From the NCBI RefSeq assembly GCF_012952295.1, contig NZ_JABBCH010000002.1:496001-560000 (forward strand): a DNA stretch of 64,000 nt, written 5' to 3'. Position numbers and translations under genes: made by a program. This document shows positions 10,264 through 19,248 of this stretch, in pieces; within the stretch, counting starts at the first letter, position 1; the number at the start of each line of letters is the position of its first letter. The notes below the pieces were generated by a model. That model was not told the DNA's origin, ran no database searches, and saw nothing but the letters and a program-made list of their open reading frames with translations. Origin of the DNA: Crystallibacter degradans. Lineage in GTDB: Bacteria > Actinomycetota > Actinomycetes > Actinomycetales > Micrococcaceae.

Positions 10264-10854
10264 ATGGCCGCCGAACTCCCCGAACTGCTGCTGCCCGACG
10301 CCGCCACCTGGCGCGCCTGGCTGGAGGAGAACCATGACAGCTCGCCCGGCGTGTGGCTGGTGCTGCACAAGAAGGGCGGAACCGTCACCACGCTCGACTA
10401 TGCCGGTGCCCTCGAAGAAGCGCTGTGTTTCGGCTGGATCGACGGGCAGGCCAAACGGCGCGACGCCGAGAGTTCCTTCCAGCGGTTCAGCCCGCGTGGC
10501 AAGCGCAGCATCTGGTCACTGCGCAATGTGGCGCGGATCGAGCAGCTGGAAGCGGCAGGCAAAATGCACGACGCCGGACGCGCGGCTGTCGCGGCGGCGC
10601 AGGCCGATGGGCGGTGGGACAAGGCCTATGCCGGACCGGCTACGGCGGAAGTGCCGGAGGATCTCGCGGCTGCGATCGCTGCGGAGCCTCAGGCTCAGGC
10701 CATGTTCGATGTGCTGACCTCGCAGAACCGGTTCGCGCTGATCTTCCGGCTCAGCCAGCTCAAGACGGAGGACGCCCGGCGGAAGAAGATTGCCGGTTTC
10801 GTGGAGATGCTGGCCCGGCACGAGGCGCCGTACCCGCAGAAGAAAAAGCCATAG
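10264..10854 (+). CDS. YdeI/OmpD-associated family protein
   Basis: 196-residue soluble protein. The segments TWRAWLEENHDSSPGVWLVLHKKG, TLDYAGALEEALCFGWIDGQAKR and WSLRNVARIEQLEAAGKM, followed by a helical C-terminus with RKKIAGFVEMLARHE, are the signature of the YdeI/bacteriocin-protection family (Pfam OmdA-type). Its molecular role is poorly known. I prefer ATG 10264 over GTG 10258 because a TAGTGT hexamer lies exactly 6 nt before it. The stop is one base from the stop of the convergent fbpC. Confidence 0.75.
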   Translation: MAAELPELLLPDAATWRAWLEENHDSSPGVWLVLHKKGGTVTTLDYAGALEEALCFGWIDGQAKRRDAESSFQRFSPRGKRSIWSLRNVARIEQLEAAGKMHDAGRAAVAAAQADGRWDKAYAGPATAEVPEDLAAAIAAEPQAQAMFDVLTSQNRFALIFRLSQLKTEDARRKKIAGFVEMLARHEAPYPQKKKP

Positions 10855-10855
10855 C

Positions 10856-11950
10856 TCAGGCAGGGAAAGCCACGCCCTCGCCGATCACGCGCAGGAACAG
10901 TTCAGAGCCGGGCTTGGCCAGCGTCGCGTTCCAGTGGCGGATGGTGATGGTCTCCCCGCGCTGCGTGTTTCCCAGGGCGTCCTCGGGTCCGTGCAGTTCC
11001 AGCCGAACCGTCACCTCGGGGCCGAAGAAGTCAGTCTCCAGCACGGTGCCTCTGATGGGGCCGGCGTCGGAAATGCGGATCTGCTCCGGGCGCAGCATCA
11101 GGTGCACCTTCCCCTGGCAGGTGGGCCGGCGGACCGGGATCCCGCCCAGCGCGCAAGTGGCCAGGGAACCCTGCAGCTCCGCGTTGAGGATCACCGCATC
11201 GCCCAGGAACTCCGCCGTCTCCCGGTCCGCGGGCCGGGTGTAAACCACAAAGGGGTTGCCGATCTGGGCCAGGACGCCGCGGCGCATCACCGCCACCTGG
11301 TCCGCGAAGGAGAGCGCCTCGGCCTGGTCGTGGGTGACCAGGATGGTGGTCACGCCGGCCGCCGCGAGGGTACGGGCCACCGCCTTGCGGGTGGCTACCC
11401 GGAGGCCTGCGTCCAGCGCGCTGAAGGGTTCGTCCAGCAGCATCAGTTCCGGCTCGCGGGCCAGCGCCCGGGCCAGGGCGACGCGCTGCTGCTGGCCGCC
11501 GGAGAGCTCGTCCGGCCGGCGCCCGGCGTGCTCGGGTTCCAGCGAGACCATGGCCAGCAGCTCCGCCACCCGGCCTTCCACCGCAGCCTTGGAGCCGAAC
11601 CGCTTCTTCTCCAGTCCGAAGGCGATATTGCGGCCCACGCTCAAGTGCGGGAACAGCGCGCCGTCCTGCGCCACGTAGCCCACGTTCCGCCGGTGCGCGG
11701 GAACCAGGCTGCCGCCGTTGGCCACCGCTGCCCCGTCGAGCGTAATGGAGCCGGAGTCCGGTGCCTCGAACCCGGCAATCAGCCGCAGCAGCGTGGTCTT
11801 GCCGCTGCCCGAGGGGCCCACGATCGCCGTCGTAATTCCGCGGTGGACGGACAGGCTGACGCCACGGAGCACGGACGTGTCGCCGAAGGACTTGGTGACG
11901 GCGTCGATGACCAGGTGGCTCTCCGACGTCGGCGTGTCAGCGGGGCTCAC
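10856..11950 (-). CDS. fbpC: Ferric iron ABC transporter, ATP-binding protein
   Basis: 364-residue ATPase that drives the FbpA/FbpB iron(III) importer at the inner face of the membrane. All motifs are visible: Walker A GPSGSGKT (45-52), Q-loop VAQDGALFP, signature LSGGQQQR, Walker B LMLLDEPFSALD, and H-loop LVTHD. A C-terminal TOBE/OB-type domain (about 260-364) is typical of the FbpC/PotA group. It starts 22 bases after the fbpB stop and is the last gene of the fbpABC operon, all under the IdeR-box promoter. Confidence 0.9.
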   Translation of the reverse strand: MSPADTPTSESHLVIDAVTKSFGDTSVLRGVSLSVHRGITTAIVGPSGSGKTTLLRLIAGFEAPDSGSITLDGAAVANGGSLVPAHRRNVGYVAQDGALFPHLSVGRNIAFGLEKKRFGSKAAVEGRVAELLAMVSLEPEHAGRRPDELSGGQQQRVALARALAREPELMLLDEPFSALDAGLRVATRKAVARTLAAAGVTTILVTHDQAEALSFADQVAVMRRGVLAQIGNPFVVYTRPADRETAEFLGDAVILNAELQGSLATCALGGIPVRRPTCQGKVHLMLRPEQIRISDAGPIRGTVLETDFFGPEVTVRLELHGPEDALGNTQRGETITIRHWNATLAKPGSELFLRVIGEGVAFPA

Positions 11951-11972
11951 GGGCTGGTTCCTTTCACGAAGG

Positions 11973-13754
11973 TCATTGCCCGGCAGCTTTCTGCGACTGG
12001 GTGTATAGCAGGTAGGTCATCGGCAGCGAGAGCAGGATCAGGATCAGCGCGTACGGCGCGGCGCCGGTGTAGTCGATCTCCGAGCTCAGCGCCCAGAAGC
12101 GGGTGGCCAGCGTGTTCACGCCCGTGGGCGCCAGCAGCAGCGTGGCGGTCAGCTCGTTGGCGATGCCCAGGAAAACCAGGGCGGCCCCGCCGGCCGCAGC
12201 GGGGGCGGTCAGGCGCAGGGTCACGCGGAAGAACGTCTTGGACGGCGAACTGCCCAGCGACCGTGCGGCTTCTTCGAGCTCCTGCGGCGCCTGCGCCAGC
12301 CCGGCCCGCAGGTTCACCAGGGCCCGCGGCAGGAAGAGCAACACGTAGGCGGCGATGACCAGCGGCACCGTTTGGTACAGCGGCCGCGCGAAGTTGATCG
12401 CCACGGTGATAAAGGCCAGCGCCACCACAATGCCAGGCAGCGAGGACGTGATGTAGTTGGTGCTCTCCAGCATCTTGGTGAACCAGCCGGGATACCGCAC
12501 GGCGAGCCATGCCACGGGGAACGCCAGCACCACGGTCAGCAGGGCACCGGCCAGGCCGAAACCGAGGGTCTGCAGCAGCGTCTCGCCGATCACGGGCAGG
12601 TTCCAGATTTCGGCTCCGCCGGCCACCAGCCAGCGCAGGATGTTGCCCAGCGGCACCCCGAGCGCCAGCACCGCCAGGGCCAGCACACCAACGACGGCGG
12701 CAACCCGGTACCGTCCCAGCGGCAAGGCAGGCGGGCGGCTGGCCACCCCGGAACCGATCCGGGCGTAACGGGCGTTGCCGCGCAGGCGGGATTCGGCGAG
12801 CAGCATCAGCAGGCAGATAAAGACCAGAACGCTGGCGAGCATATTGGCCGCCGCGCCGTTGAAAGTGGACTGGTACTGCTCCATGATCGCGGTGGTGAAG
12901 GTGGGGAACCGGATCATCGAAAACGCCCCGAATTCGGCCAGCAGGTGCAGGCCCACCAGCAGCGCGCCGCCGGTGATCGGCAGCCAGAGCTGGGGCAGGA
13001 TCACGCGGAAGAAAGTGCGCCAGCGTCCCAGCCCGAGGGACGCCGCGGACTGCTCGAGCGCGGGATCCATCCGGCGCAGGGCCGCGGCCGCGGGAATGTA
13101 GACCAGCGGGTAGTAGGAGAGCACCGAAATCAGCGTGCCGCCGCCAACCCCGCCCAGCGACGGAATGGTGCTCACCCAGGCGTAGCTGTTGACGAAAGCG
13201 GGTACGGCCAGCGGCGCGGCGAGCACCAGGGACCAGAACCTCGCGCCGGGCAGCTGCGTCCGCTCCACCAGCCAGGCCGCCGCAATGCCGATCACGATGC
13301 ACAGCGGCACCGTCGCCAGCACCAGCGCCACAGTGTTGAACAGCAGCTCGCCAACACGGGGCCGGAAGATCAGCTCGGCCGCCGTTTCCCAGCCGGTGGC
13401 CACCGTCATCACGATGACAAAGCCCAGCGGCACCAAGGTCGCCAGCGAAATAACGACGGCGGCCGCTACCGTTCCGTACGGCGCTCGCGCACCGCTGCGC
13501 CTGCGCTGAAGGGCGCGTCGAATCGGAGACGGGGTGCCGGGCAGCTGAGGTCCGGACGGAACGGAGTCGGCCGGAACAGTGCCGGATTGAACGGCACTGG
13601 ACGCAACCGTGGCTATAGGCAGAGCGTCGGTCGCCGTCGGTAAGTCCGGCCGCGCCAATAGGGACGGTCCATCCGAAACGTCAACAGACGGCGCACCGGT
13701 AGCCGGGACCGCAGGGCCCCGGCTACCGGTGTACGTTCGTGGATGAACCGACAT
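11973..13754 (-). CDS. fbpB: Ferric iron ABC transporter, fused permease
   Basis: 593-residue integral membrane permease with two binding-protein-dependent transport modules in one chain (about 100-340 and 345-590), the usual FbpB/SfuB layout with around 12 helices. EAA-type loops are visible: EQSAASLGLGRWRTFFRVILPQLW and EEAARSLGSSPSKTFFRVTLRL. The first about 90 residues form an unusual Ser/Pro/Ala-rich disordered extension before the first helix. It begins 8 bases after the fbpA stop, so translation is probably coupled. It contains a member of the AATAACGACGGCG motif family. Confidence 0.9.
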   Translation of the reverse strand: MSVHPRTYTGSRGPAVPATGAPSVDVSDGPSLLARPDLPTATDALPIATVASSAVQSGTVPADSVPSGPQLPGTPSPIRRALQRRRSGARAPYGTVAAAVVISLATLVPLGFVIVMTVATGWETAAELIFRPRVGELLFNTVALVLATVPLCIVIGIAAAWLVERTQLPGARFWSLVLAAPLAVPAFVNSYAWVSTIPSLGGVGGGTLISVLSYYPLVYIPAAAALRRMDPALEQSAASLGLGRWRTFFRVILPQLWLPITGGALLVGLHLLAEFGAFSMIRFPTFTTAIMEQYQSTFNGAAANMLASVLVFICLLMLLAESRLRGNARYARIGSGVASRPPALPLGRYRVAAVVGVLALAVLALGVPLGNILRWLVAGGAEIWNLPVIGETLLQTLGFGLAGALLTVVLAFPVAWLAVRYPGWFTKMLESTNYITSSLPGIVVALAFITVAINFARPLYQTVPLVIAAYVLLFLPRALVNLRAGLAQAPQELEEAARSLGSSPSKTFFRVTLRLTAPAAAGGAALVFLGIANELTATLLLAPTGVNTLATRFWALSSEIDYTGAAPYALILILLSLPMTYLLYTQSQKAAGQ

Positions 13755-13762
13755 GGGCAGTT

Positions 13763-14809
13763 CTACAACAGGCCGGCATCCGTCATGAGCTCAACAACCT
13801 TCTGGCTGTTCAGCTTGGCGGCGTCGACGGAGGGAGCTTCGAGCTCCTCGAGGGGTACCAGTCCTTCGCGCGGGGTGACATCCTTGCCCACCGGGTATTC
13901 GTAGTCGCTGCCGGCAGCCAGAGATTCCTGGCCCTGCTTGGAGGTGATGAATTCAAGGAACTGCATCGCCTCTTCCGGGTGCTTGGAGGACTTCAGGACG
14001 CCGCCGCCGGAGACGCTGACGAAGGCACCCGGGTCCTGGTTCTTGAAGTAGTGCGGGGCGACGTTGCCCGAGTTCTCGGCCGTCTCGGCCTGGTCCGCCG
14101 TGTAGTAGTAGTGGTAGATGACGGCGCCGTCGACCTCTCCGGTGTTGACGGCCTTCATGGCAGCGCCGTTCTTCGGGTAGGCCTTGGCATTCTCCTTCAT
14201 GGCCTTGAGCCATTCGGCGGTGGCCTCTTCGCCTTCGAGCTCCAGCATGGCGGAGACGATGGCCTGGAAGTCCGCTCCGCCGGGAGCAGCTCCCCACTTT
14301 CCGGCCCACTTGTCATCGGCCAGATCCATGATCGACGCCGGCAGGTCGGCTTCCTTCACCGCGTCCTTGTTGTACACAAAGACCGTGGACCGTGCCGCGA
14401 CGCCGGACCACTTGTTCGACGACGGCCGGTACTGTTCGGGCACGTTCTCCTGGACGGTGGAGGAGATGTCGGCGAAGAGCCCGGCGTTTTCCACCTGGGT
14501 CATGGCCGGGGAGTTCTCGGTGATGAAGACATCGGCGGGGGAGGCCTCGCCCTCGGCGATGATCTGGTTGCTCATCTCGGTGTCCTTGCCCTGGCGGACG
14601 TTGACCTTGATGCCGGTCTCGGCCTCGAACGCGTCCACCCAGGCCTGGGTCATCGACTCGTGCTGCGCGTTGTAGACGGTGATTTCGCCCGCTGCAGCGG
14701 CGGAGCCTTCGGGGGCCGGCGAGGCCGAGCCGGAGCCGCAGGCGGACAAGGTCAGTGCAGCGGCGGCGACAATGGCGGCTGCGGAAAGCTGCGGGAAGCG
14801 GATCTTCAT
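13763..14809 (-). CDS. fbpA: Ferric iron ABC transporter, substrate-binding lipoprotein
   Basis: 348-residue extracytoplasmic lipoprotein. ATG 14809 (AAAGG upstream) gives a short signal peptide ending in the lipobox LSAC with Cys24 as the lipidation site. The mature part has the type-2 periplasmic fold of FbpA-like transferrins: EITVYNAQHESMTQAWVDAFE, the MKAVNTGEVDGAVIYHYY segment with a Tyr run (HYYYTAD) that matches the paired iron-binding tyrosines of FbpA, and a C-terminal SKQGQESLAAGSDYEYPV helix pair. It captures Fe3+ for FbpBC. First gene of the operon, with an IdeR/DtxR box 64 bases upstream. Confidence 0.92.
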   Translation of the reverse strand: MKIRFPQLSAAAIVAAAALTLSACGSGSASPAPEGSAAAAGEITVYNAQHESMTQAWVDAFEAETGIKVNVRQGKDTEMSNQIIAEGEASPADVFITENSPAMTQVENAGLFADISSTVQENVPEQYRPSSNKWSGVAARSTVFVYNKDAVKEADLPASIMDLADDKWAGKWGAAPGGADFQAIVSAMLELEGEEATAEWLKAMKENAKAYPKNGAAMKAVNTGEVDGAVIYHYYYTADQAETAENSGNVAPHYFKNQDPGAFVSVSGGGVLKSSKHPEEAMQFLEFITSKQGQESLAAGSDYEYPVGKDVTPREGLVPLEELEAPSVDAAKLNSQKVVELMTDAGLL

Positions 14810-14872
14810 GGAGAACCTTTCAGGAAAATGAGGACCGGGTGCGGTCCCCACCGCAGAACCCGGAAAACAAGT

Positions 14873-14891
14873 TTAGGTTAGCCTTAGCTCA
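14873..14891 (-). promoter_or_regulatory. DtxR/IdeR iron box upstream of fbpABC
   Basis: Read on the minus strand the 19 bases are TGAGCTAAGGCTAACCTAA, matching 16 of 19 positions of the DtxR/IdeR consensus palindrome TTAGGTTAGSCTAACCTAA. It overlaps the likely -10 (TAACCT or TAAACT), which predicts iron-dependent repression of fbpABC. Confidence 0.85.
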
Positions 14892-14978
14892 CCTGTGCTC
14901 AGCCATTGTGGCAGAAGTCAAACGAAATAAGCAACAGCCACATGACTTATTGTCGAATCATGACAACGACGCCGGTTG

Positions 14979-16130
14979 TCAGGCGACGGAGGCGGCCGCC
15001 TCGAGCGTCATCCAGGCTTGCAGCTGGGTGGAAAGCTGCACCCGGCTGCCGGGCGGATAAGTGGTCTTGGCCGGCAGGACGGGATCCTTGGAAAACACCA
15101 GTACTTCCCATGTGCGGTGGTTCTCCAGCCGGCGGCCGGACCAGAAGGCGGCGGCGGTGTTGGCTACCAGCATGCGCGCCTGCTCCCGGGTATCTGCGGG
15201 CAGCCGCTCCGAGTTGGCGGCAACCGCCAGGTAGCGCGCCAGGATCCCGGTGAACAGTCCGCCGTCGCCGTCGCCGTGGGTGCGCAGCACGGGCAGGCCG
15301 TCATGTTCGATGGTTAGCCCTGCGGCCACCGCCTTGATCAGTTCCGCGGCCCGCTGCAGGTCTGCCTCCCGGCCCACTTCCAGCAGCGCCGCCAGCACCG
15401 GGCCTTGGTTGTAGCTGTAGATGTCCGGCACCAGCACCGGCTCGCCGCCCACGATGCGCAGCCCGTCCTGGTACAGCCCGGAATCGCCGTCGTAAAGTTT
15501 GTCATCCAGCCAGTCCAGCAGGGCCGCCGCGCGGTCCGTCTGGCCGATGCGGGCAAAGTGGAGGGCGGCCGGCGCCGTGGCGGGGGTGTTCTTGAAATCG
15601 CGCGTGGTGTTCCAGAACAACCCGCCGCCCAGGTCCGCGGTATGGGCTGATTCCAGCGCCGGCAGCAGGGCGCGGGCAGCGGCCCGGTTGCGGCACCGCG
15701 GCTTGCCCGTCGCGGCAGCCAGCGCGTCCAGGCGCCCGACGGCCAGCGCCAGCCAGGCCATGTCGTCGTAGTAGGAGTTGGTGAACCGGAAGCAGTTGCG
15801 CCACTTGATGCTGCGCAACAGACGCGCACCGAGCTGGCCGGCGCTGACGCCGAACCCGCCGTCGTAATGCTGCTGGCGTTCGAGTTCGCGCCAGCCCGCA
15901 TCCACCAGGCAGTCCAGATAGTGCGCCTGCCACCAGTAATGCCACGGCCCGACCAGCGGCAGATAGCTCTGCCGCGGCCTGGCCACCCCACCGAGATGGG
16001 TGAACGGGAGGCCCAACAGGCGCTGGCCGAAGTGCCGGACCACAGCGACGGCGGCCTCTTCCGCCCGGCCCGCGGCGAACTTGGGCTGGGGCGGGTGTTC
16101 GCCGGGAAGCTTGTTGGACTCTGCGACCAT
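14979..16130 (-). CDS. Glycoside hydrolase family 76-like protein
   Basis: 383 residues. The double-aspartate motif NSYYDDMAWLALA with upstream QHYDGGFG, and VPDIYSYNQGPVLAALLE, correspond to the (alpha/alpha)6-barrel GH76 family, whose characterised members cleave alpha-1,6-mannan. From ATG 16130 there is no signal peptide, so it looks cytosolic, which is unusual for a polysaccharide hydrolase; it may act on imported oligosaccharides. A longer reading frame starts at 16220, but TACGCT lies 6 nt before ATG 16130. It is divergent from the SDR gene. Confidence 0.8.
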   Translation of the reverse strand: MVAESNKLPGEHPPQPKFAAGRAEEAAVAVVRHFGQRLLGLPFTHLGGVARPRQSYLPLVGPWHYWWQAHYLDCLVDAGWRELERQQHYDGGFGVSAGQLGARLLRSIKWRNCFRFTNSYYDDMAWLALAVGRLDALAAATGKPRCRNRAAARALLPALESAHTADLGGGLFWNTTRDFKNTPATAPAALHFARIGQTDRAAALLDWLDDKLYDGDSGLYQDGLRIVGGEPVLVPDIYSYNQGPVLAALLEVGREADLQRAAELIKAVAAGLTIEHDGLPVLRTHGDGDGGLFTGILARYLAVAANSERLPADTREQARMLVANTAAAFWSGRRLENHRTWEVLVFSKDPVLPAKTTYPPGSRVQLSTQLQAWMTLEAAASVA

Positions 16131-16136
16131 CTGACC

Positions 16137-16142
16137 AGCGTA
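16137..16142 (-). promoter_or_regulatory. -10 hexamer TACGCT, leaderless GH76 gene
   Basis: TACGCT, 6 nt, ATG 16130. The same hexamer is used at 39937. Confidence 0.6.
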
Positions 16143-16256
16143 ACTGTCCCGGTCCGGGTATTCACAGGGACGTTGTGCCCGGTCGGCAGCCGTCCGAATG
16201 CGCTGTGCGCCGGACCACACTAGGCTGGCGGAAAGGATTCATTTCAGGAGGTTCAT

Positions 16257-17033
16257 GTGGAGATTGCCAATTCCGTTGCGCTGGTGACCGGGGGTGCGTC
16301 CGGCCTGGGGGCCGCCACTGCCCGCCGACTGTACGACGGCGGTGCCTCCGTTGTGCTCGTTGACCTCCCGGGATCCGCGGGGGCCGAATACGCGGCGGAA
16401 CTGGGGGAGCGGGCTGTCTTCGTACCGGCCGATGTGACCAGCGAGGAAGATGTGCAGGCGGCGGTTGATGCGGCCGTTTCGCTCGGCCCGCTGCGCGTCG
16501 TCGTCAATTGTGCCGGAGTTGCCACCCCGGGCAAGGTGCTGGGGCGCGGCGGCGTGCTTCCGCTGGAGAACTTCAGCAAGGTGGTGCAGATCAACCTCAT
16601 CGGGACCTTCAACGTGATCCGTCTGGCCGCCGCTGCCATGGTCGACACGGAACCGGTCAGTACGGACCTGGGCGGGCCCGAACGCGGCGTCATCATCAAC
16701 ACCGCGTCCGTGGCTGCCTTCGACGGGCAGGTCGGCCAGCCGGCGTACGCCGCTTCCAAGGGAGCCGTGGCTGCCATGACGCTGCCGATCGCCCGCGAAC
16801 TGGCGCGCTCGCTGATCCGCGTGGTCACCATTGCGCCGGGCATCTTCGAAACGCCGATGATGGCCGGACTGCCGCAGGAGGCGCAGGATTCGCTCGGGCA
16901 GCAGGTGCCGCATCCGTCCCGGCTGGGCCGGCCCGGCGAATACGCCAACCTCGCTGCGCACATCATCGACAACGCCATGCTCAACGGGGAGGTCATCCGG
17001 CTGGACGGCGCCATCCGGATGGCGCCACGCTAA
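16257..17033 (+). CDS. Short-chain dehydrogenase, 3-hydroxyacyl-CoA dehydrogenase type II-like
   Basis: 258-residue NAD(P)-dependent oxidoreductase. Rossmann motif TGGASGLG (10-17), DVTSEEDVQ acidic binding segment, NCAG, and the catalytic Tyr164-x3-Lys168 in YAASKGAV are all present; the closest recalled group is HSD17B10/3-hydroxyacyl-CoA dehydrogenase II. GTG 16257 is used with AGGAG 6 nt upstream; a TAGGCT at 16221 could be the -10. Its stop TAA overlaps the ATG of the acyl-CoA dehydrogenase gene, so the two form a coupled operon for acyl-CoA (fatty or amino acid) oxidation. Confidence 0.85.
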   Translation: MEIANSVALVTGGASGLGAATARRLYDGGASVVLVDLPGSAGAEYAAELGERAVFVPADVTSEEDVQAAVDAAVSLGPLRVVVNCAGVATPGKVLGRGGVLPLENFSKVVQINLIGTFNVIRLAAAAMVDTEPVSTDLGGPERGVIINTASVAAFDGQVGQPAYAASKGAVAAMTLPIARELARSLIRVVTIAPGIFETPMMAGLPQEAQDSLGQQVPHPSRLGRPGEYANLAAHIIDNAMLNGEVIRLDGAIRMAPR

Positions 17034-18259
17034 TGCCGGGCACGGAGAATATTGTGAATAGCGCGAACATGGCGGACCTGCTGCGGCCGGACTTCTACGG
17101 GTTCGAGTCCCTGCTCAGCGACCGGGAGCGGCTGAAGCTGGCCCAGCTGCGCGAGTTCCTGGCCGCCGAGGTCGAACCGCATGCGGTGGACTGGTGGAAC
17201 CGCGGCCGCTTTCCGGTGGAGCTGCTGCCGGGGCTGGCCGGGCTGGAGCTGAGCACACCGGTCCAGCAGGGCTACAGCCACCTGTTCGCCGGGCTGGTCA
17301 TCGCGGAAATGACCCGAGCCGACACGTCCATCGCCACTTTCTTCATGGTCCACCACGATCTGTTTGTGCAGGCGCTGTACGAGTTCGGCAGCACGGAGCA
17401 GAAGGCCCGACTGCTCGAGGACGCCCTGGCCCTGCGTATCACCGGTGCCTTCGCGCTGACCGAACCGGACCACGGTTCCGACGTCGCCGGCGGCATGGCG
17501 ACCACTGCGCGGCGCGAGGGCGACCAATGGATCCTCAACGGGGCCAAGCGGTGGATCGGCAACGGCACGTTCTGCGACTACATGCTGGTCTGGGCCCGGG
17601 ACGAAGACGCCGACGCGGTGCGCGGCTTCATTGTGGATTCGACGCTGGAGGGTTTCCGGGCGGAGCGGATCGGCAACAAGATCTCGCTGCGCACGGTGCA
17701 GAACGCGGACATCATCCTGGACAACGTGCGCGTTGCGGAAGCGGACCGGTTCGCCGGGATCAGCAGCTTCGACGACACCAAGCATCTGCTGCGGGGCTCG
17801 CGCATCATGGTGGGCTGGCAGGCGGTCGGCCAGCAGCTCGCGGCCTACGAGGTGGCCCGGCGGTATGCGCTGGAACGCAAGCAGTTCGGCCGCCCGATCG
17901 CCGGTTTCCAGCTGATCCAGGACCAGCTGGTGCGGATGCTCGGAAATGCCACGGCGTCGCTGGGCATGCTGGCCCGGGTCGCCCAGTTGCAGGAGGAAGG
18001 CCACACCGGCCCGCAGGGCACCCGGCACAGTGGGGCCGACATGGCGCAGGCCGCGCTGGCCAAGTCCTACACCTCGGCGCGGATGCGCGAGACCGTCTCG
18101 CTGGGCCGGTCCATTCTGGGCGGCAACGGGATTGTGACCGACTACCTGATGGCCAAGATCTTTTCCGACGCCGAAGCGATCTACACCTACGAGGGTTCGT
18201 ACGAGATCAACAGCCTGATTGTGGGCCGCGCGGTGACGGGGATTTCCGCGATCGTCTGA
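17033..18259 (+). CDS. Acyl-CoA dehydrogenase, glutaryl-CoA dehydrogenase-like
   Basis: 408-residue flavoenzyme. FAD/substrate motifs: ALTEPDHGSDVAGG (about 146-159), KRWIGNGTFCDYMLVWAR, RQ-type QFGRPIAGFQLIQ helix, and the C-terminal YTYEGSYEINSLIVGRAVTG, in which the Glu of YEG (near residue 387) is at the catalytic-base position. The C-terminal pattern is closest to glutaryl-CoA dehydrogenases. It starts at ATG 17033, overlapping the SDR stop (TAATG); GTG 17054 is an alternative. Substrate not provable from sequence. Confidence 0.85.
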   Translation: MPGTENIVNSANMADLLRPDFYGFESLLSDRERLKLAQLREFLAAEVEPHAVDWWNRGRFPVELLPGLAGLELSTPVQQGYSHLFAGLVIAEMTRADTSIATFFMVHHDLFVQALYEFGSTEQKARLLEDALALRITGAFALTEPDHGSDVAGGMATTARREGDQWILNGAKRWIGNGTFCDYMLVWARDEDADAVRGFIVDSTLEGFRAERIGNKISLRTVQNADIILDNVRVAEADRFAGISSFDDTKHLLRGSRIMVGWQAVGQQLAAYEVARRYALERKQFGRPIAGFQLIQDQLVRMLGNATASLGMLARVAQLQEEGHTGPQGTRHSGADMAQAALAKSYTSARMRETVSLGRSILGGNGIVTDYLMAKIFSDAEAIYTYEGSYEINSLIVGRAVTGISAIV

Positions 18260-18283
18260 GCGGCCTAAGAGCCAGTAGCCTGT

Positions 18284-19102
18284 TCAGACCGGCAGCTTCT
18301 CGCCGGCGGTGACGGCGAAGGGCAGCTGGTTCGCCGCCACCGGCGCCGGGCATACCGCGTACTCGGTGAAGGCAAACGGGTAGTTCTGCGCGCGGTTGAA
18401 ATCCAGTAGCACGGTTCCGTCCAGCGCAGGTGGCGGCACGTCGAGGAAGCGCCAGGCCGCCGTATCAAGTCCATTGGTCGCGTCGCGGAAGGTCACCCGT
18501 AGCGCGCCCGTTTCCGGTTCGAACTCGGCTTGCAGCCGGTAGCTTGAGCCCTGGTAGTTGAACGTGATCCCGCCGGCCAGCACCGCGGTCAGCGAGGTAT
18601 CGCTGCGGGCCGTAGAGATGCGCGCAACCTGGGGCGAGAGGTACGGAACATAGCTGCCCTTGATGATCCAGTCCGGATCGAAGTCGAAGACCGGCACGCC
18701 GCTGAAATCCTGCTGTGCAGGGGTGGAGGCGGCGCGGGTGCGGATCAGATAGCGGCCGTCGCGTCTGGCCAGCTCCACCGCCACAGCTTCCGTGCCGCCG
18801 CACCAGCGCACCCACATCGTCTGGCTGCGCTCGGCCACCGTCTTGGTGAGGATCCCGCGGACCGGTGTGCCGCCGTCGTACGTCACGAAGCCATCCGAGG
18901 CACCGGCGTTCAGGGCCGCCACCCGGAGGTCCGCGCTCCACAGCCCGGGGACAAGGTCGACGGCGGACGGCTCGGCGGCGAGCCACTGGAACGAGGTGAG
19001 GGTCAGCAGCCCGAAGTCTTCGGCCAAAGCGTCGTTGCGCTTTCTGTGCCAGGCATCGAACTCGGCTTCGGCCGTAGTGATCTCGTTTTCCAGGCTGGTC
19101 AA
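18284..19102 (-). CDS. DUF1684 family protein
   Basis: 272-residue protein. The C-terminal signature DFNRAQNYPFAFTEYAVCPAPVAANQLPFAVTAGEK is diagnostic of DUF1684 (a Cys and an invariant NRA..P..FT.Y). The N-terminal half carries FGLLTLTSFQWLA, a typical start of the domain. Biochemical role unknown; family members are predicted soluble. The start is TTG 19102, decided by AAGGAG four bases upstream. Convergent with the acyl-CoA dehydrogenase gene with 24 bases between. Confidence 0.8.
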   Translation of the reverse strand: MTSLENEITTAEAEFDAWHRKRNDALAEDFGLLTLTSFQWLAAEPSAVDLVPGLWSADLRVAALNAGASDGFVTYDGGTPVRGILTKTVAERSQTMWVRWCGGTEAVAVELARRDGRYLIRTRAASTPAQQDFSGVPVFDFDPDWIIKGSYVPYLSPQVARISTARSDTSLTAVLAGGITFNYQGSSYRLQAEFEPETGALRVTFRDATNGLDTAAWRFLDVPPPALDGTVLLDFNRAQNYPFAFTEYAVCPAPVAANQLPFAVTAGEKLPV

Positions 19103-19235
19103 GACGCTCCTTGGGGCTGGCTGGGGCTGTCACCGCCCACCCGGGGCTGTATCAGCACAGTCTGCCCCGGGGGCCGCTGCAAGACAAGCCGCACCGGGAG
19201 GTCCGCGGGAGGTTACCGGAAGCAGTGCCGGGCGC

Positions 19236-19241
19236 TAGCCT
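19236..19241 (+). promoter_or_regulatory. -10 hexamer TAGCCT, leaderless VOC gene
   Basis: TAGCCT, 7 nt, ATG 19249; TTACCG at 19213-19218 with a 17-base spacer is a possible -35. Confidence 0.55.
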
Positions 19242-19248
19242 AGGATCC

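Noticed and set aside
12372-13643. 423-residue plus-strand reading frame opposite fbpB
   Set aside because: Rich in Arg, Gln, Gly and His without domains, and fully antisense to a certain permease gene.
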